A stretch of 15,746 nucleotides of DNA, taken from contig JAUWSR010000046.1 of assembly GCA_030609975.1 (NCBI GenBank), forward strand, positions 1 to 15,746, read 5' to 3'. Below, piece by piece: positions 7,149 to 14,681 of this stretch. The position numbers were made by a program, and so were the translations under genes. The notes under the pieces are model-generated. The model had not been told where the DNA came from. It searched no databases and saw only the letters and a list, made by a program, of their open reading frames with translations. The number at the start of each line of letters is the position of its first letter. The stretch's first letter is position 1. Source of the stretch: Acidobacteriota bacterium (GTDB lineage Bacteria > Acidobacteriota > Aminicenantia > Aminicenantales > Aminicenantaceae).

Positions 7149-8531
7149 ATGAGTCCAATAAAAATTCCGATCGAACCTTTCAAGATCAAGTCCATTGAGA
7201 CCATACGCCCTACTTCTCGGGAGGAGCGCGCCAAAATCCTCGAGGAAGCGGGATTCAATCTTTTCAATATCCCCGCCGAGAAGGTGTTCATCGATCTGTT
7301 AACGGACAGCGGTACCTCGGCCATGAGCGACCGTCAGTGGGCCGGTCTTCTGAGCGGGGACGAGTCCTACGCTGGGGCCAGAAGCTATTTCCGGTTCGAT
7401 AAGGCTGTGCGCAATATCTTTGGTTTTAAACACGTCATCCCCACCCATCAAGGCAGAGCCGCAGAGAGGATCCTGTTTTCGACCAAACTCGAGCCCGGAC
7501 AGCAGGTGCCCAGCAACATCCATTTCGACACCACCCGTGCCAATATAGAGGTGCGTGGTGCCGAGGCCATTGATCTTGTCCAAGACCAGGCCTACGATCC
7601 CGATGCTAAAGCCCCCTTCAAGGGCAATATGGATATAGGGAAGTTGAAAGCCTTTATCCAAAAGCGAGATAAAGAAGAGATTCCCCTGGTTATGATGACC
7701 ATCACCAATAACAGCGGTGGCGGCCAGCCCGTATCCTTGGCCAACATCCGTGAGGCGAGCGCTGTCTGCCGGGAGGCCGGGATCCCCTTCTTTATCGATG
7801 CCTGCCGCTTTGCGGAAAATGCCTTTTTCATCAAACAAAGGGAAGAGGCCTATTCCCAAAAGACGGTGCTGGAGATCGCCCAAGAGATCTTCTCCTATGC
7901 CGACGGGGCCACTATGAGCGCCAAAAAGGATGCTCTGGTCAACATTGGGGGCTTTATCACTTTAAATGATGATTCCCTAGCGGAGAAGCTCCGCAACAAT
8001 CTGATCGTGACCGAAGGATTTCCCACTTATGGAGGGTTGGCCGGCCGTGATCTGGAAGCCATCGCTCAAGGATTGGACGAGGTCTTGGAGGAGAGCTACC
8101 TGGAGCATCGCGTCGGCCAAGTGGCCTACCTTTGGGAGTTGATGGCGGAAGCCGGAATTCCCCTCTACGGCCCACCTGGTGGGCATGCCGTATACATTTT
8201 GGCCGATCGTTTTCTTCCCCATCTGCCTCGCGATTTGTTCCCCGGACAGGCATTGACAGTAGCGCTCTATGCGGAATCCGGAGTGCGGGCCGTGGAGATC
8301 GGTGGCGTGATGTTTGCCCAGAAGGATAAGGAGACCGGGGAAGACATCTATCCAAAATTGGAGCTCGTCCGCCTCGCTATCCCCCGCAGAGTCTATACGG
8401 GCGCCCATCTGCAGCACGTAGCTGAAGGCTTCAAAACCATCTACCAAAAAAAAGAAATGGTCCAGGGAGTTAAAATAGTCTATCAAGCCCCGCAGCTGCG
8501 GCACTTTACGGCCCGATTTGAACTTGTTTAA
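7149..8531 (+). CDS. tnaA: tryptophanase (PLP-dependent beta-eliminating lyase)
   Basis: Cleaves L-tryptophan to indole, pyruvate and ammonia with pyridoxal phosphate. The 460 residues align along their whole length with tryptophanase and tyrosine phenol-lyase. The PLP lysine is K260 in ATMSAKKDALV, with FIDACRFAENA at 215-225 and PTHQGR at 98-103. Three positions that separate the two enzymes point to tryptophanase: D127 (HFDTT; Thr in tyrosine phenol-lyase), I384 (VEIGG; Arg in tyrosine phenol-lyase) and H452 (LRHFTAR; Phe in tyrosine phenol-lyase). The ATG at 7149 follows AAGGAGA by 5 bases; the frame extends upstream but lacks a better start. The gene follows the PfkB gene after 46 bases with no visible terminator. 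No TnaC-type leader peptide and no tryptophan permease gene is visible, so the E. coli control scheme is not evident. The residue assignments rest on remembered alignments. Confidence 0.9.
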   Translation: MSPIKIPIEPFKIKSIETIRPTSREERAKILEEAGFNLFNIPAEKVFIDLLTDSGTSAMSDRQWAGLLSGDESYAGARSYFRFDKAVRNIFGFKHVIPTHQGRAAERILFSTKLEPGQQVPSNIHFDTTRANIEVRGAEAIDLVQDQAYDPDAKAPFKGNMDIGKLKAFIQKRDKEEIPLVMMTITNNSGGGQPVSLANIREASAVCREAGIPFFIDACRFAENAFFIKQREEAYSQKTVLEIAQEIFSYADGATMSAKKDALVNIGGFITLNDDSLAEKLRNNLIVTEGFPTYGGLAGRDLEAIAQGLDEVLEESYLEHRVGQVAYLWELMAEAGIPLYGPPGGHAVYILADRFLPHLPRDLFPGQALTVALYAESGVRAVEIGGVMFAQKDKETGEDIYPKLELVRLAIPRRVYTGAHLQHVAEGFKTIYQKKEMVQGVKIVYQAPQLRHFTARFELV

Positions 8532-8614
8532 ACTGAGCTTCGCCCGTCATTCCTAACATCACCGCAATTTCGACTCGTGAATAATCCAGGTATCAAGAAC
8601 GAAACATAAAATGA

Positions 8615-8971
8615 TTAGATCCTGTAGAACCACATCAAGGGCAACCACAGCTGATGTGCGTAGGGGATCTTTTTATGATTGATCAGCACCTCGGTGGAAT
8701 CCCATTCATGCACCAGATTGAACAGCTCGAAGAGCTCCTCCACATCCTCAGGCATATAGGTTGCTGAGTGGCGTATCCACTCCCCCTCGCCCTCTTCGGT
8801 GTAGCTGGGCATGCGGCGCGCCAGGTCCACCGCTTTTCTGTATTTGGGGGTGGATTTGGACCCAAATTCCAGGGTTATTTTAAAGGCCTTCGCGGTGGTG
8901 TCAGGATGCAGGATGCTCTGGAGTTTTTCCTCCTCGGCTTCCTGTTTTCCTCGATTCTGCCAGCGGCTCAT
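8615..8971 (-). CDS. unrecognised 118-residue protein
   Basis: I do not recognise this family. The 118 residues are polar at the start (Glu/Lys-rich to about residue 17), with no signal peptide and no membrane segment. An acidic helix-like run PEDVEELFELFNLVHEW lies at about 74-90, and the end is unusually aromatic (LWLPLMWFYRI). The ATG start at 8971 has a GGTGA ribosome site 4 bases upstream, and a near-consensus promoter lies just beyond, which together argue that it is a real gene. It stands alone: tnaA converges on it from the left and a decayed nucleotidyltransferase lies upstream. It may be a small regulator or stress protein, but nothing in the sequence decides this. Confidence 0.65.
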   Translation of the reverse strand: MSRWQNRGKQEAEEEKLQSILHPDTTAKAFKITLEFGSKSTPKYRKAVDLARRMPSYTEEGEGEWIRHSATYMPEDVEELFELFNLVHEWDSTEVLINHKKIPYAHQLWLPLMWFYRI

Positions 8972-9011
8972 TTAGTCACCAATTTGTTGCATAAAATTAA
9001 ACAATATCCTT

Positions 9012-9040
9012 GTTATAGAATCTCTTGACAAGCATGTCAA
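9012..9040 (-). promoter_or_regulatory. near-consensus sigma70 promoter of the 118-residue gene, with a palindrome over -35
   Basis: On the minus strand TTGACA (9040-9035) and TATAAC (9017-9012) are separated by 17 bases; only one position differs from consensus. Transcription would begin near 9005, about 34 bases before the start codon. The -35 box is one arm of a perfect palindrome, TTGACA-AGCA-TGTCAA (9025-9040), a plausible operator where a repressor would block RNA polymerase. Confidence 0.7.
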
Positions 9041-9347
9041 TTAATAATCCAGCTTTCTTCCTGAAAGTCGTTTGCTTTTGATGAGATCCTGCTTCGAGAT
9101 GAAAAAAGCTTCTATATTCCCATAGCTACCAGTAGTGTGGTTTTTCCACAACTCTGAGTGGAGCGATGCCTAATTGGATGACTTGACCGGGTGTTAAAAA
9201 ATCTGAGGCCGTGAGCTTTATATCTTTAAAACCGAATTCTTGAATGGTAAGGACAAGATTCTTTGCATTGGAGCTTTCGGAATCGATCAGTATATCGATA
9301 TTTTTGGTGAAGCGCGGTTCGGCATCCTCCAAAGGAAGCTTCTTCAC
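9041..9347 (-). pseudogene. decayed nucleotidyltransferase (DUF6036/AbiEii-like)
   Basis: Two frames together match the MNT-fold nucleotidyltransferase family often found with toxin-antitoxin systems. The first frame (9347 to about 9153) carries EPRFTKNIDILID, the metal/NTP strand, then the FGF and LTASDFLTPGQVIQLG blocks, and ends on-family at GIAPLR. The second frame (9151 to 9041) resumes with WKN and YGNIEAFFISKQDLIKSKR, then stops at TAA 9043-9041. About 15 residues that normally join these parts are missing, so a small deletion caused the frameshift. The N-terminal segment that normally begins with a VVGG-type strand is also absent: an in-frame TAA lies just upstream of the GTG at 9347. 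The gene cannot make an intact enzyme. Family assignment is from remembered consensus. Confidence 0.72.
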
Positions 9348-9362
9348 CTCAGGTTAAACCGT

Positions 9363-9421
9363 AAGCATCCGCTGTGATGATACCAGAATTTGGGGATGCT
9401 TCCATTTAAACCTAACAGCGG
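9363..9421. repeat. two interlocking inverted repeats
   Basis: AAGCATCC (9363-9370) pairs with GGATGCTT (9394-9401), and CCGCTGT (9369-9375) pairs with ACAGCGG (9415-9421). The two pairings share bases 9369-9370, so the hairpins exclude each other. They lie upstream of the predicted yeiH promoter, so they would not be in that transcript. They may be unrelated remnants. Confidence 0.45.
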
Positions 9422-9462
9422 TGCTGCCGGGAGATGTTCCTGAGAGGGATGTGTGGTACACG

Positions 9463-9491
9463 TTGACAAAAATGCAGAAAAGGAATAAAAA
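9463..9491 (+). promoter_or_regulatory. sigma70-type promoter of the yeiH-type transporter gene
   Basis: TTGACA (9463-9468) and TAAAAA (9486-9491) are separated by 17 bases. A start near 9498 gives a leader of about 29 bases containing the AAAAGGAG ribosome site at 9511-9518. Confidence 0.6.
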
Positions 9492-9526
9492 AGAGCTTCA
9501 GTGAAATTGAAAAAGGAGCATAAACA

Positions 9527-10513
9527 GTGGTAATGATCGGTTGGATCGTTATGGCGTTGGTTGCTCTGCTCTCTAAATGGATCTCAAGTCTTGTTGTAAT
9601 CAACGATACTCATCCGCTTGAAGCCATGTTGGTGGGGATCATCCTTGGGGCTGCGGCCAGAAATCTGGGCTTCATCCCTAAAAAGATGGAAGCCTATCTC
9701 AAGAAATTCGAGACCCCGCTTCTCTGGGGGATCATGCTGCTGGGCGCCGGTTTTACGCTTAAAATGGCCTCGGAACTGCCCTTGAGTTTAGTGGTCATCT
9801 TTGCCTCCATGCTGGTGGGATTTTTCTTTGTGTATTTTGTGGCCCGGAAAATGGGACTTCCCGATAAATTGTGTGCTCTTTTGGCTGTGGGAACATCGAT
9901 CTGCGGCGGGAGCGCTATTGCTATCACCTCTCCTTTGATCAAAGCCAAGGAAGAGGAGACCAGCTATGCGGTCAGCACCATCGTGATCGCTGCTTTTTTC
10001 CTGTTGGTGTCTTTGCCTTTCCTGGGAAATCTCCTGGGGCTCGATCAAACGGTCTTTGGCATCTGGGCAGGTACATCTGTCCACAACACGCCCCAGACCA
10101 TCGGGACAGGCTATATCTTTGGTGAGGAAGCCGGCCAGGTGGCTACCATTATCAAGCTCACGCGCAACATGTTCATGATCGTGGTGGCGATCCTCGTGTC
10201 TTTCTGGTTCGGCGCCAAGAAAGCGGGAAGAGACAAACTCGGGAAAAAGGCCATCCTGAAGGCTTTCCCCTGGGTCTTATTTGGATATGTCGGCATGGCC
10301 GTCTGTGCTGTCCAAGGCTATTTTACACCTGAGGGTATCAGCTTTTTCAAAGCGGCCGGAAAATTCCTGATCTTGATGGGAATGGTGGGGATCGGCTTCG
10401 GAACCGATTTTCGGGCTATCAAAAAACTGGGCTTCAAACCGCTGCTGATTGGAATCTGGGGCGCAGCGGTCGTGACGACCGTCAGCCTAATAATGGTCAA
10501 GCTGCTTTTTTAA
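9527..10513 (+). CDS. YeiH/UPF0324 family membrane transporter (putative sulfate exporter family)
   Basis: An integral inner-membrane protein of 328 residues with about nine or ten hydrophobic segments, the usual size for the UPF0324 (Cons_hypoth698) family. Diagnostic motifs are visible: GTSICGGSAIAITSP (123-137) and AGTSVHNTPQTIGTG (182-196), two Gly/Ser-rich elements in matching halves of the fold, plus LLGAGFTLKMASELP (76-90). Databases label the family a putative sulfate exporter, but its true substrate is poorly established. The start is GTG at 9527, 8 bases after AAAAGGAG; an ATG two codons later is possible but too far from that site. It is transcribed alone, and its TAA stop overlaps the stop codon of the oppositely oriented DUF4198 gene. 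Family is confident, substrate is not. Confidence 0.87.
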   Translation: MVMIGWIVMALVALLSKWISSLVVINDTHPLEAMLVGIILGAAARNLGFIPKKMEAYLKKFETPLLWGIMLLGAGFTLKMASELPLSLVVIFASMLVGFFFVYFVARKMGLPDKLCALLAVGTSICGGSAIAITSPLIKAKEEETSYAVSTIVIAAFFLLVSLPFLGNLLGLDQTVFGIWAGTSVHNTPQTIGTGYIFGEEAGQVATIIKLTRNMFMIVVAILVSFWFGAKKAGRDKLGKKAILKAFPWVLFGYVGMAVCAVQGYFTPEGISFFKAAGKFLILMGMVGIGFGTDFRAIKKLGFKPLLIGIWGAAVVTTVSLIMVKLLF

Positions 10514-11313
10514 TTTACTTCGAAGGTGAGCGAAGCCCAATAGCTTTCCCATTCATGTGTTGGCTTCTTCACCCATTCCATATAAGTTAATCGGATCACA
10601 TAGGGTCCGCTTTTTTGCAAAGGAACCATGGCATTGCCGCTGGCGTCAGTTACGGTCGACCCCGCGAATTCCTCCCCCATGCCCGGATAGCTCCAGGCAA
10701 GTTCCGCCTGGGGCAAGGGTTTGCCTCTGTATAAGACTTTGACTTCCAGCTCATCTCCCTTTTTTAGTGAGTAAGGATTTGTTGCAGGAACGATCTCAAT
10801 AAGCACTCCGAGAGGCCGGATGGGTGTATCGTCCAGACTGTCTCCCACCTGCACGAGTGTTTTGGCATATTTGGAATAATATTCCACCGCATCTTTGTCC
10901 AGGATGCCTTCTTTTTTCCTGAGCTCATAGATGTTGGTGATCCCGTCGCTGAGCAGATATTCATTGAATTCTTTTGCCGTCAACCGGATCTCTTTTTGCC
11001 TTAGAGCCGTGGCAATGACATATGTGCCGACCTCTTTTAAACCGATCTGGGTGGTTAGGGAATTTCCGACGGTCTTGAAATCAATCAGGTTCTTCTGCCC
11101 GGATTTTCCCACGAGCTTGAATAAACTGAGCCTATCCGGGGTGACAGCACTCAGGCTCTTTGGGAAATCCATCCCCGTATTTGCGGATAATACGAGGTTT
11201 TCGCCAGGCCGAAGGTGAAATTTGTGGGGAACGAGCCACATGTCATGTGCCAACAAGGTACAGACACTCAGGGCCATGATAAGGGCTATCAAGCTTATGG
11301 TTGTTTTTTTCAT
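10510..11313 (-). CDS. exported DUF4198-family protein
   Basis: A 267-residue secreted protein. Residues 1-22 are a Sec signal peptide (Lys-rich start, hydrophobic core, end at TLLA), which would leave H23 as the first mature residue in HDMWLVPH (23-30), a conserved opening of DUF4198 proteins. Cys18 sits in LSVC, a poor lipobox, so a lipoprotein is possible but less likely. The rest is predicted beta-rich: a first domain to about 110 and a C-terminal Ig/CNA-like domain with PYSLKKGDELEVKVLYRGKP near 185-204. Some DUF4198 members are linked to nickel or cobalt uptake, and the mature His terminus could bind metal; both are inference. The gene starts 12 bases after the queA stop with an AGAGGAGG ribosome site, so it belongs to the ruv-queA transcript. 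It ends in a four-base convergent overlap with yeiH. Confidence 0.82.
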   Translation of the reverse strand: MKKTTISLIALIMALSVCTLLAHDMWLVPHKFHLRPGENLVLSANTGMDFPKSLSAVTPDRLSLFKLVGKSGQKNLIDFKTVGNSLTTQIGLKEVGTYVIATALRQKEIRLTAKEFNEYLLSDGITNIYELRKKEGILDKDAVEYYSKYAKTLVQVGDSLDDTPIRPLGVLIEIVPATNPYSLKKGDELEVKVLYRGKPLPQAELAWSYPGMGEEFAGSTVTDASGNAMVPLQKSGPYVIRLTYMEWVKKPTHEWESYWASLTFEVN

Positions 11314-11325
11314 GATGCCTCCTCT

Positions 11326-12357
11326 TTATATTATAAGCATACAGTCTCCGTAGCTGTAGAAACGATATTGCTGTTTTACGGCTTCCCGGTAGGTCTCCAT
11401 GATAAGATCATAACCGGCGAGAGCAGCTACCAGCATCAGGAGTGTGGATCGCGGCAGATGAAAGTTGGTTAGGAGTCTGTCCACTACCTTGAACTTATAA
11501 CCTGGGTAGATGAACAACCGTGTGGAACCGTTCCCGGCTTTGACTCGCGCCTCTTCCACTGCGCTTTCTAAGGCACGTACCGAGGTTGTCCCCACTGCAG
11601 TGATCGAACCCCCCTCCTCTTTTGTGTGGTTGATGAGGTCAGCCGTTGCAGGAGCGATGGAGTAGCGCTCTTCCAGCATCCTATGTTCCTCGACCAAGTC
11701 TACGCGCACCGGTTGAAATGTGGCTAAACCCACATGATGCGAAACGCGGCCGATTCCTGTCCCATTTTTCTGAAGTCGCTTGAGCAGATCCGGCGTGAAA
11801 TGAAGTCCGGCCGTGGGTGCGGCGATGGAGCCTTCCTCTTGAGCGAATACGGTCTGATACCGTTCGATATCGAAGGTCCTGAGATCTTTGTGCTCCAGCT
11901 TGCGTTTGATATAGGGAGGGAGAGGCGCATAGCCTCTTTTTTTTAGCTCCTCTAAGACATCGCTGTCGGGAAATCTCAAGATGCGTTGTCCTTCTTCGCC
12001 ACTGTCGATGACATCTCCGCTAAATCCCGTTCCAAAGTCAATGTGGTCTCCGGGGCGAACTCGTTTTGCGGGCCGGCACAGGACTTCCCAGGTTCCTGGT
12101 TGGAGTTCCTTTAGAAAGAGAAATTCAATCTCCTTATCTGCATTTTTCCCCCAGATGCGTGCGGGAATGACCCGGGATTCGTTCAGGATCAGAATCTCTC
12201 CCTTTTGAAAAAAGTCAGGGAACGCCTGGAAATGTTCATGGGATATTGTCCCTGTCTGGCGATCCACCACCATCATCCGGGATTCACTCCGCCCCGGCAG
12301 GGGTTTTTGAGCGATCAGCTCAGGGGGAAGATCGTAATCAAAGTCAGAAACATTCAT
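11326..12357 (-). CDS. queA: S-adenosylmethionine:tRNA ribosyltransferase-isomerase
   Basis: Transfers and isomerises the ribosyl part of SAM onto 7-aminomethyl-7-deazaguanine in tRNA, forming epoxyqueuosine at the wobble position. From the ATG at 12357 the protein has 343 residues, the family norm, and opens with MNVSDFDYDLPPELIAQ, aligning with known QueA starts. An ATG 15 bases upstream (12372) would add MGPLI; neither has a clear ribosome site. Family motifs include AAPTAGLHFTPDLL, VGTTSVRALES and TNFHLPRSTLLMLV in order along the chain. It follows ruvB after 32 bases and precedes the DUF4198 gene by 12 bases. The queA-ruvB neighbourhood is common in bacteria. Confidence 0.95.
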   Translation of the reverse strand: MNVSDFDYDLPPELIAQKPLPGRSESRMMVVDRQTGTISHEHFQAFPDFFQKGEILILNESRVIPARIWGKNADKEIEFLFLKELQPGTWEVLCRPAKRVRPGDHIDFGTGFSGDVIDSGEEGQRILRFPDSDVLEELKKRGYAPLPPYIKRKLEHKDLRTFDIERYQTVFAQEEGSIAAPTAGLHFTPDLLKRLQKNGTGIGRVSHHVGLATFQPVRVDLVEEHRMLEERYSIAPATADLINHTKEEGGSITAVGTTSVRALESAVEEARVKAGNGSTRLFIYPGYKFKVVDRLLTNFHLPRSTLLMLVAALAGYDLIMETYREAVKQQYRFYSYGDCMLII

Positions 12358-12389
12358 GATCAATGGTCCCATTCTTGTATTGCGGACGG

Positions 12390-13445
12390 TTATTTCTTTT
12401 GGGGCTTAAAAAGATCACCCTGAGGTTTTGACGAGGAATCCGCAGGGGCATAACCCAGATGTTGGTAAGCCCGGGGTGTGGCCCGGCGCCCCCGGGTTGT
12501 GCGCTCCAGGAAACCGATGCGCATCAGAAAGGGCTCATAGATGGACTCGATGGTGTCTTTTTCCTCGTCAATGGCTGCTGCGATAGTGGTGATGCCTACC
12601 GGGCCGCCGGCAAAACTTTCGATGATGGTGGTGAGCATTTTGCGGTCCACATCGTCCAGGCCCAAAGCATCGACTTCCATCATGTCCAGAGCTTGATGGG
12701 CCACTTTCACCGTGATCTTACCTTCGGCGATGACCTCCGCGTAATCACGCACACGCCGCAGCAGGCGGTTGGCAACTCGCGGCGTGCCCCGGGAACGGCT
12801 GGCGATCTGGCGGGCGCCTTCCTCATCCACGCTGACTTCCAGAAGGGAGGCAGAGCGTTGGATGATCTGCTGTAGCTCCTCCTCTCCGTAATAATCCAAA
12901 CGGTGGATGATCCCAAAGCGGCTGCGCAGGGGGGCTGTGATGCGGCCGGCACGGGTAGTGGCTCCGATCAGGGTAAATCGTTTCAACTTGAGTTTATGGC
13001 TGCGGGCACTGGGTCCCTGTCCGATCATAATGTCCAGATTGTAATCCTCCATGGCGGAATAGAGGATCTCTTCCACTGAAGGGTGAAGACGGTGGATCTC
13101 ATCGAGGAACAGGACTTCCTTGCTCTGCAGGTTGGTGAGGATAGCGGAAAGGTCCCCTGTCCTTTCGATGACCGGTCCGGCGGTCGGTTTGATACCCACC
13201 CCCATTTCTTTGGCGATCAGGTACGCCAGACTGGTCTTTCCCAGACCGGGCGGGCCATAGAGCAAGACGTGGTCCAGGCTTTCTTCGCGTTTTTGAGCCG
13301 CTTCAATAAAGATCTTGAGATTGGTCTTGATGTTTTCCTGTCCGATAAACTCCTTAAAATTTCTGGGTCGCAGGCTGTCTTCGAACAGGAGATCCTCTTT
13401 AGTGCGAACCGGATTCAGTACTGTTTCACTGCCTTGCTTCTTCAC
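12390..13445 (-). CDS. ruvB: Holliday junction branch-migration ATPase RuvB
   Basis: Hexameric AAA+ motor that drives branch migration of Holliday junctions with RuvA. The 351 residues show Walker A GPPGLGKT (64-71), Walker B LDEIHRL (114-120), sensor 1 GATTRAG (161-167) and the arginine-finger region LRSRFG (173-178). The winged-helix C-terminal domain ends with RATPRAYQHLG (about 325-335). The start is GTG at 13445: the codon before it is a stop, so no longer version is possible, and AAGGA lies about 10 bases upstream. A 134-base gap separates it from ruvA, longer than the other gaps of this operon. Confidence 0.97.
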   Translation of the reverse strand: MKKQGSETVLNPVRTKEDLLFEDSLRPRNFKEFIGQENIKTNLKIFIEAAQKREESLDHVLLYGPPGLGKTSLAYLIAKEMGVGIKPTAGPVIERTGDLSAILTNLQSKEVLFLDEIHRLHPSVEEILYSAMEDYNLDIMIGQGPSARSHKLKLKRFTLIGATTRAGRITAPLRSRFGIIHRLDYYGEEELQQIIQRSASLLEVSVDEEGARQIASRSRGTPRVANRLLRRVRDYAEVIAEGKITVKVAHQALDMMEVDALGLDDVDRKMLTTIIESFAGGPVGITTIAAAIDEEKDTIESIYEPFLMRIGFLERTTRGRRATPRAYQHLGYAPADSSSKPQGDLFKPQKK

Positions 13446-13579
13446 TCAGGTATGTCCTTATTGCCATACTGCCAAAGTCAAAATAACAAATCAAGAATTT
13501 TATGAAAAAGTGTGAGTCTCTTTTCCTATGAGGACCAATACTGAGGAACGGATTGGAACTCTCGATTGGAGAAGCCGGA

Positions 13580-14167
13580 TTAGAGCTTAGCCAGCTGCTT
13601 GAGGGCTTCCCGGAGGAGTGTTTCGAAGCCGGCATCCAGGGAATGGACCTGGATGGTCTCATCAATGATCCTCTCGACTTCCTTACGCTTGAAACCCATA
13701 TTAATGAGAGCTGAGATCAGGTCTTCGCTTTCCTGCGAGCGTCCCAGGCCCAGGAGTTTTTCTTTCTCACCAAGCTTCTCCTGGAGCTCCATGGCGATGC
13801 GCATAGCGGTTTTTTTGCCGATGCCGGGTACCATTGAGATTCGGGCGATATCCGCGCTGCGAATGGCATCCTCAAGGTCGGAGACTTCGATGCCGCTAAG
13901 GATGCTGAGGGCGAGCTTGGGACCGATCCCGGAGATGGAAATTAATTTCAAAAAGATCTCTCGCTCTTCTTCACCAAAGAAGCCATACAGATTCAGCGCA
14001 CTGTCCGTGACATGGGTGTAGATCAAAAGTTCGACCTCATCTCCTATCTCACCCAGTTTGAGATAGGAGGAAAGAGGGATTGAAACCCCGTATCCTACGC
14101 CCCGGACATCCAGAACGATATGGTCCGTTTGTTTTTTGACCAGGTTGCCTCTCAGGTATGCGATCAT
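13580..14167 (-). CDS. ruvA: Holliday junction DNA-binding protein RuvA
   Basis: Tetramer that binds the four-way junction and loads RuvB. The 195 residues contain the N-terminal OB domain (about 1-63), two helix-hairpin-helix motifs (SISGIGPKLAL at about 77-87 and VPGIGKKTAMRI at about 112-123) and the flexible C-terminal domain III (about 148-195) that contacts RuvB. The ATG at 14167 lies 13 bases after the ruvC stop and has AAGGA upstream. The ruvA and ruvB leaders share the 10-mer AATAAGGACA, which contains the ribosome site in both. Confidence 0.97.
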   Translation of the reverse strand: MIAYLRGNLVKKQTDHIVLDVRGVGYGVSIPLSSYLKLGEIGDEVELLIYTHVTDSALNLYGFFGEEEREIFLKLISISGIGPKLALSILSGIEVSDLEDAIRSADIARISMVPGIGKKTAMRIAMELQEKLGEKEKLLGLGRSQESEDLISALINMGFKRKEVERIIDETIQVHSLDAGFETLLREALKQLAKL

Positions 14168-14180
14168 GGGATACGTGTCC

Positions 14181-14681
14181 TTATTCTTCGGAAAATGCGA
14201 TGTTTTGCTGGAATATGCGGGAATTCATGTGGCAGAGGGCCGTTGCCAACGCGTCCGAGGCATCGGTTTCCATTCGTTCCTCAGGGAGATTGAGCAGGAT
14301 CCGGATCATATCCTGAACTTGGTGTTTATCCGCCTGTCCGTATCCGGTAACGGCCTTCTTGATCTCCAGGGCCGAATACTCAAAAAGCTGACAGTCTCTT
14401 CCTGCCACCGCCACCAAAGCTGCTCCCCGGACTTGACCCAAGATGATGGCGGTTTTGACATTCTGGGCAAAGAACAGGTTTTCGATAGCCACTTCTCCGG
14501 GATTGTAGGCTTGGATCAATTCATCGATCCGGGTTTTGATCAGATGGAGCTTCTGCGAAATTGAGATGTTTCGCTGAGGTTTTATCACTCCATGGTCAAT
14601 GACCGCATAATGGTTTTGACTGTATTCGATGATGCCGTAGCCCGTGGAGTTGAGACTGGGGTCGATTCCAAGAACTCTCAT
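14181..14681 (-). CDS. ruvC: crossover junction endodeoxyribonuclease RuvC
   Basis: Dimeric Mg-dependent resolvase that cuts Holliday junctions symmetrically. The 166 residues have the RNase H-like fold with all four acidic catalytic residues in place: D7 (GIDPSL), E67 (AIENLF), D140 and D143 (TDASDAL). The ATG start directly abuts the yebC stop with no gap, so expression follows yebC. Length and spacing are typical. Confidence 0.96.
   Translation of the reverse strand: MRVLGIDPSLNSTGYGIIEYSQNHYAVIDHGVIKPQRNISISQKLHLIKTRIDELIQAYNPGEVAIENLFFAQNVKTAIILGQVRGAALVAVAGRDCQLFEYSALEIKKAVTGYGQADKHQVQDMIRILLNLPEERMETDASDALATALCHMNSRIFQQNIAFSEE

Larger units (their letters stand above)
8972..9526. other. 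Loose region of decayed sequence and promoters between the 118-residue gene and yeiH
   Basis: In 555 bases the only coding material is the broken nucleotidyltransferase (9041-9347). The rest holds the minus-strand promoter with its palindrome (9012-9040), two interlocking inverted repeats (9363-9421) and the yeiH promoter (9463-9491). This low coding density contrasts with the tight operons on both sides and suggests past deletion or insertion here. Confidence 0.65.

Noticed and set aside
7299..8504. Long minus-strand open frames (194 and 175 codons) opposite tnaA
   Set aside because: They mirror the conserved tryptophanase reading frame and have no ribosome sites or recognisable protein features.
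7149..8531. Tyrosine phenol-lyase as the product
   Set aside because: The positions expected to be Thr, Arg and Phe in that enzyme are Asp, Ile and His here, as in tryptophanase.
8532..8614. Intrinsic terminator between the convergent tnaA and 118-residue genes
   Set aside because: No GC-rich hairpin followed by a T-run is visible on either strand.
9363..9421. A riboswitch for the yeiH-type gene formed by the interlocking hairpins
   Set aside because: The repeats lie upstream of the best yeiH promoter, so they would not be in its transcript, and they match no riboswitch consensus I know.
11330..11335. A perfect TATAAT on the minus strand before the DUF4198 gene
   Set aside because: It has no -35 partner and would start transcription within the ribosome site; it overlaps the end of queA and is probably chance.
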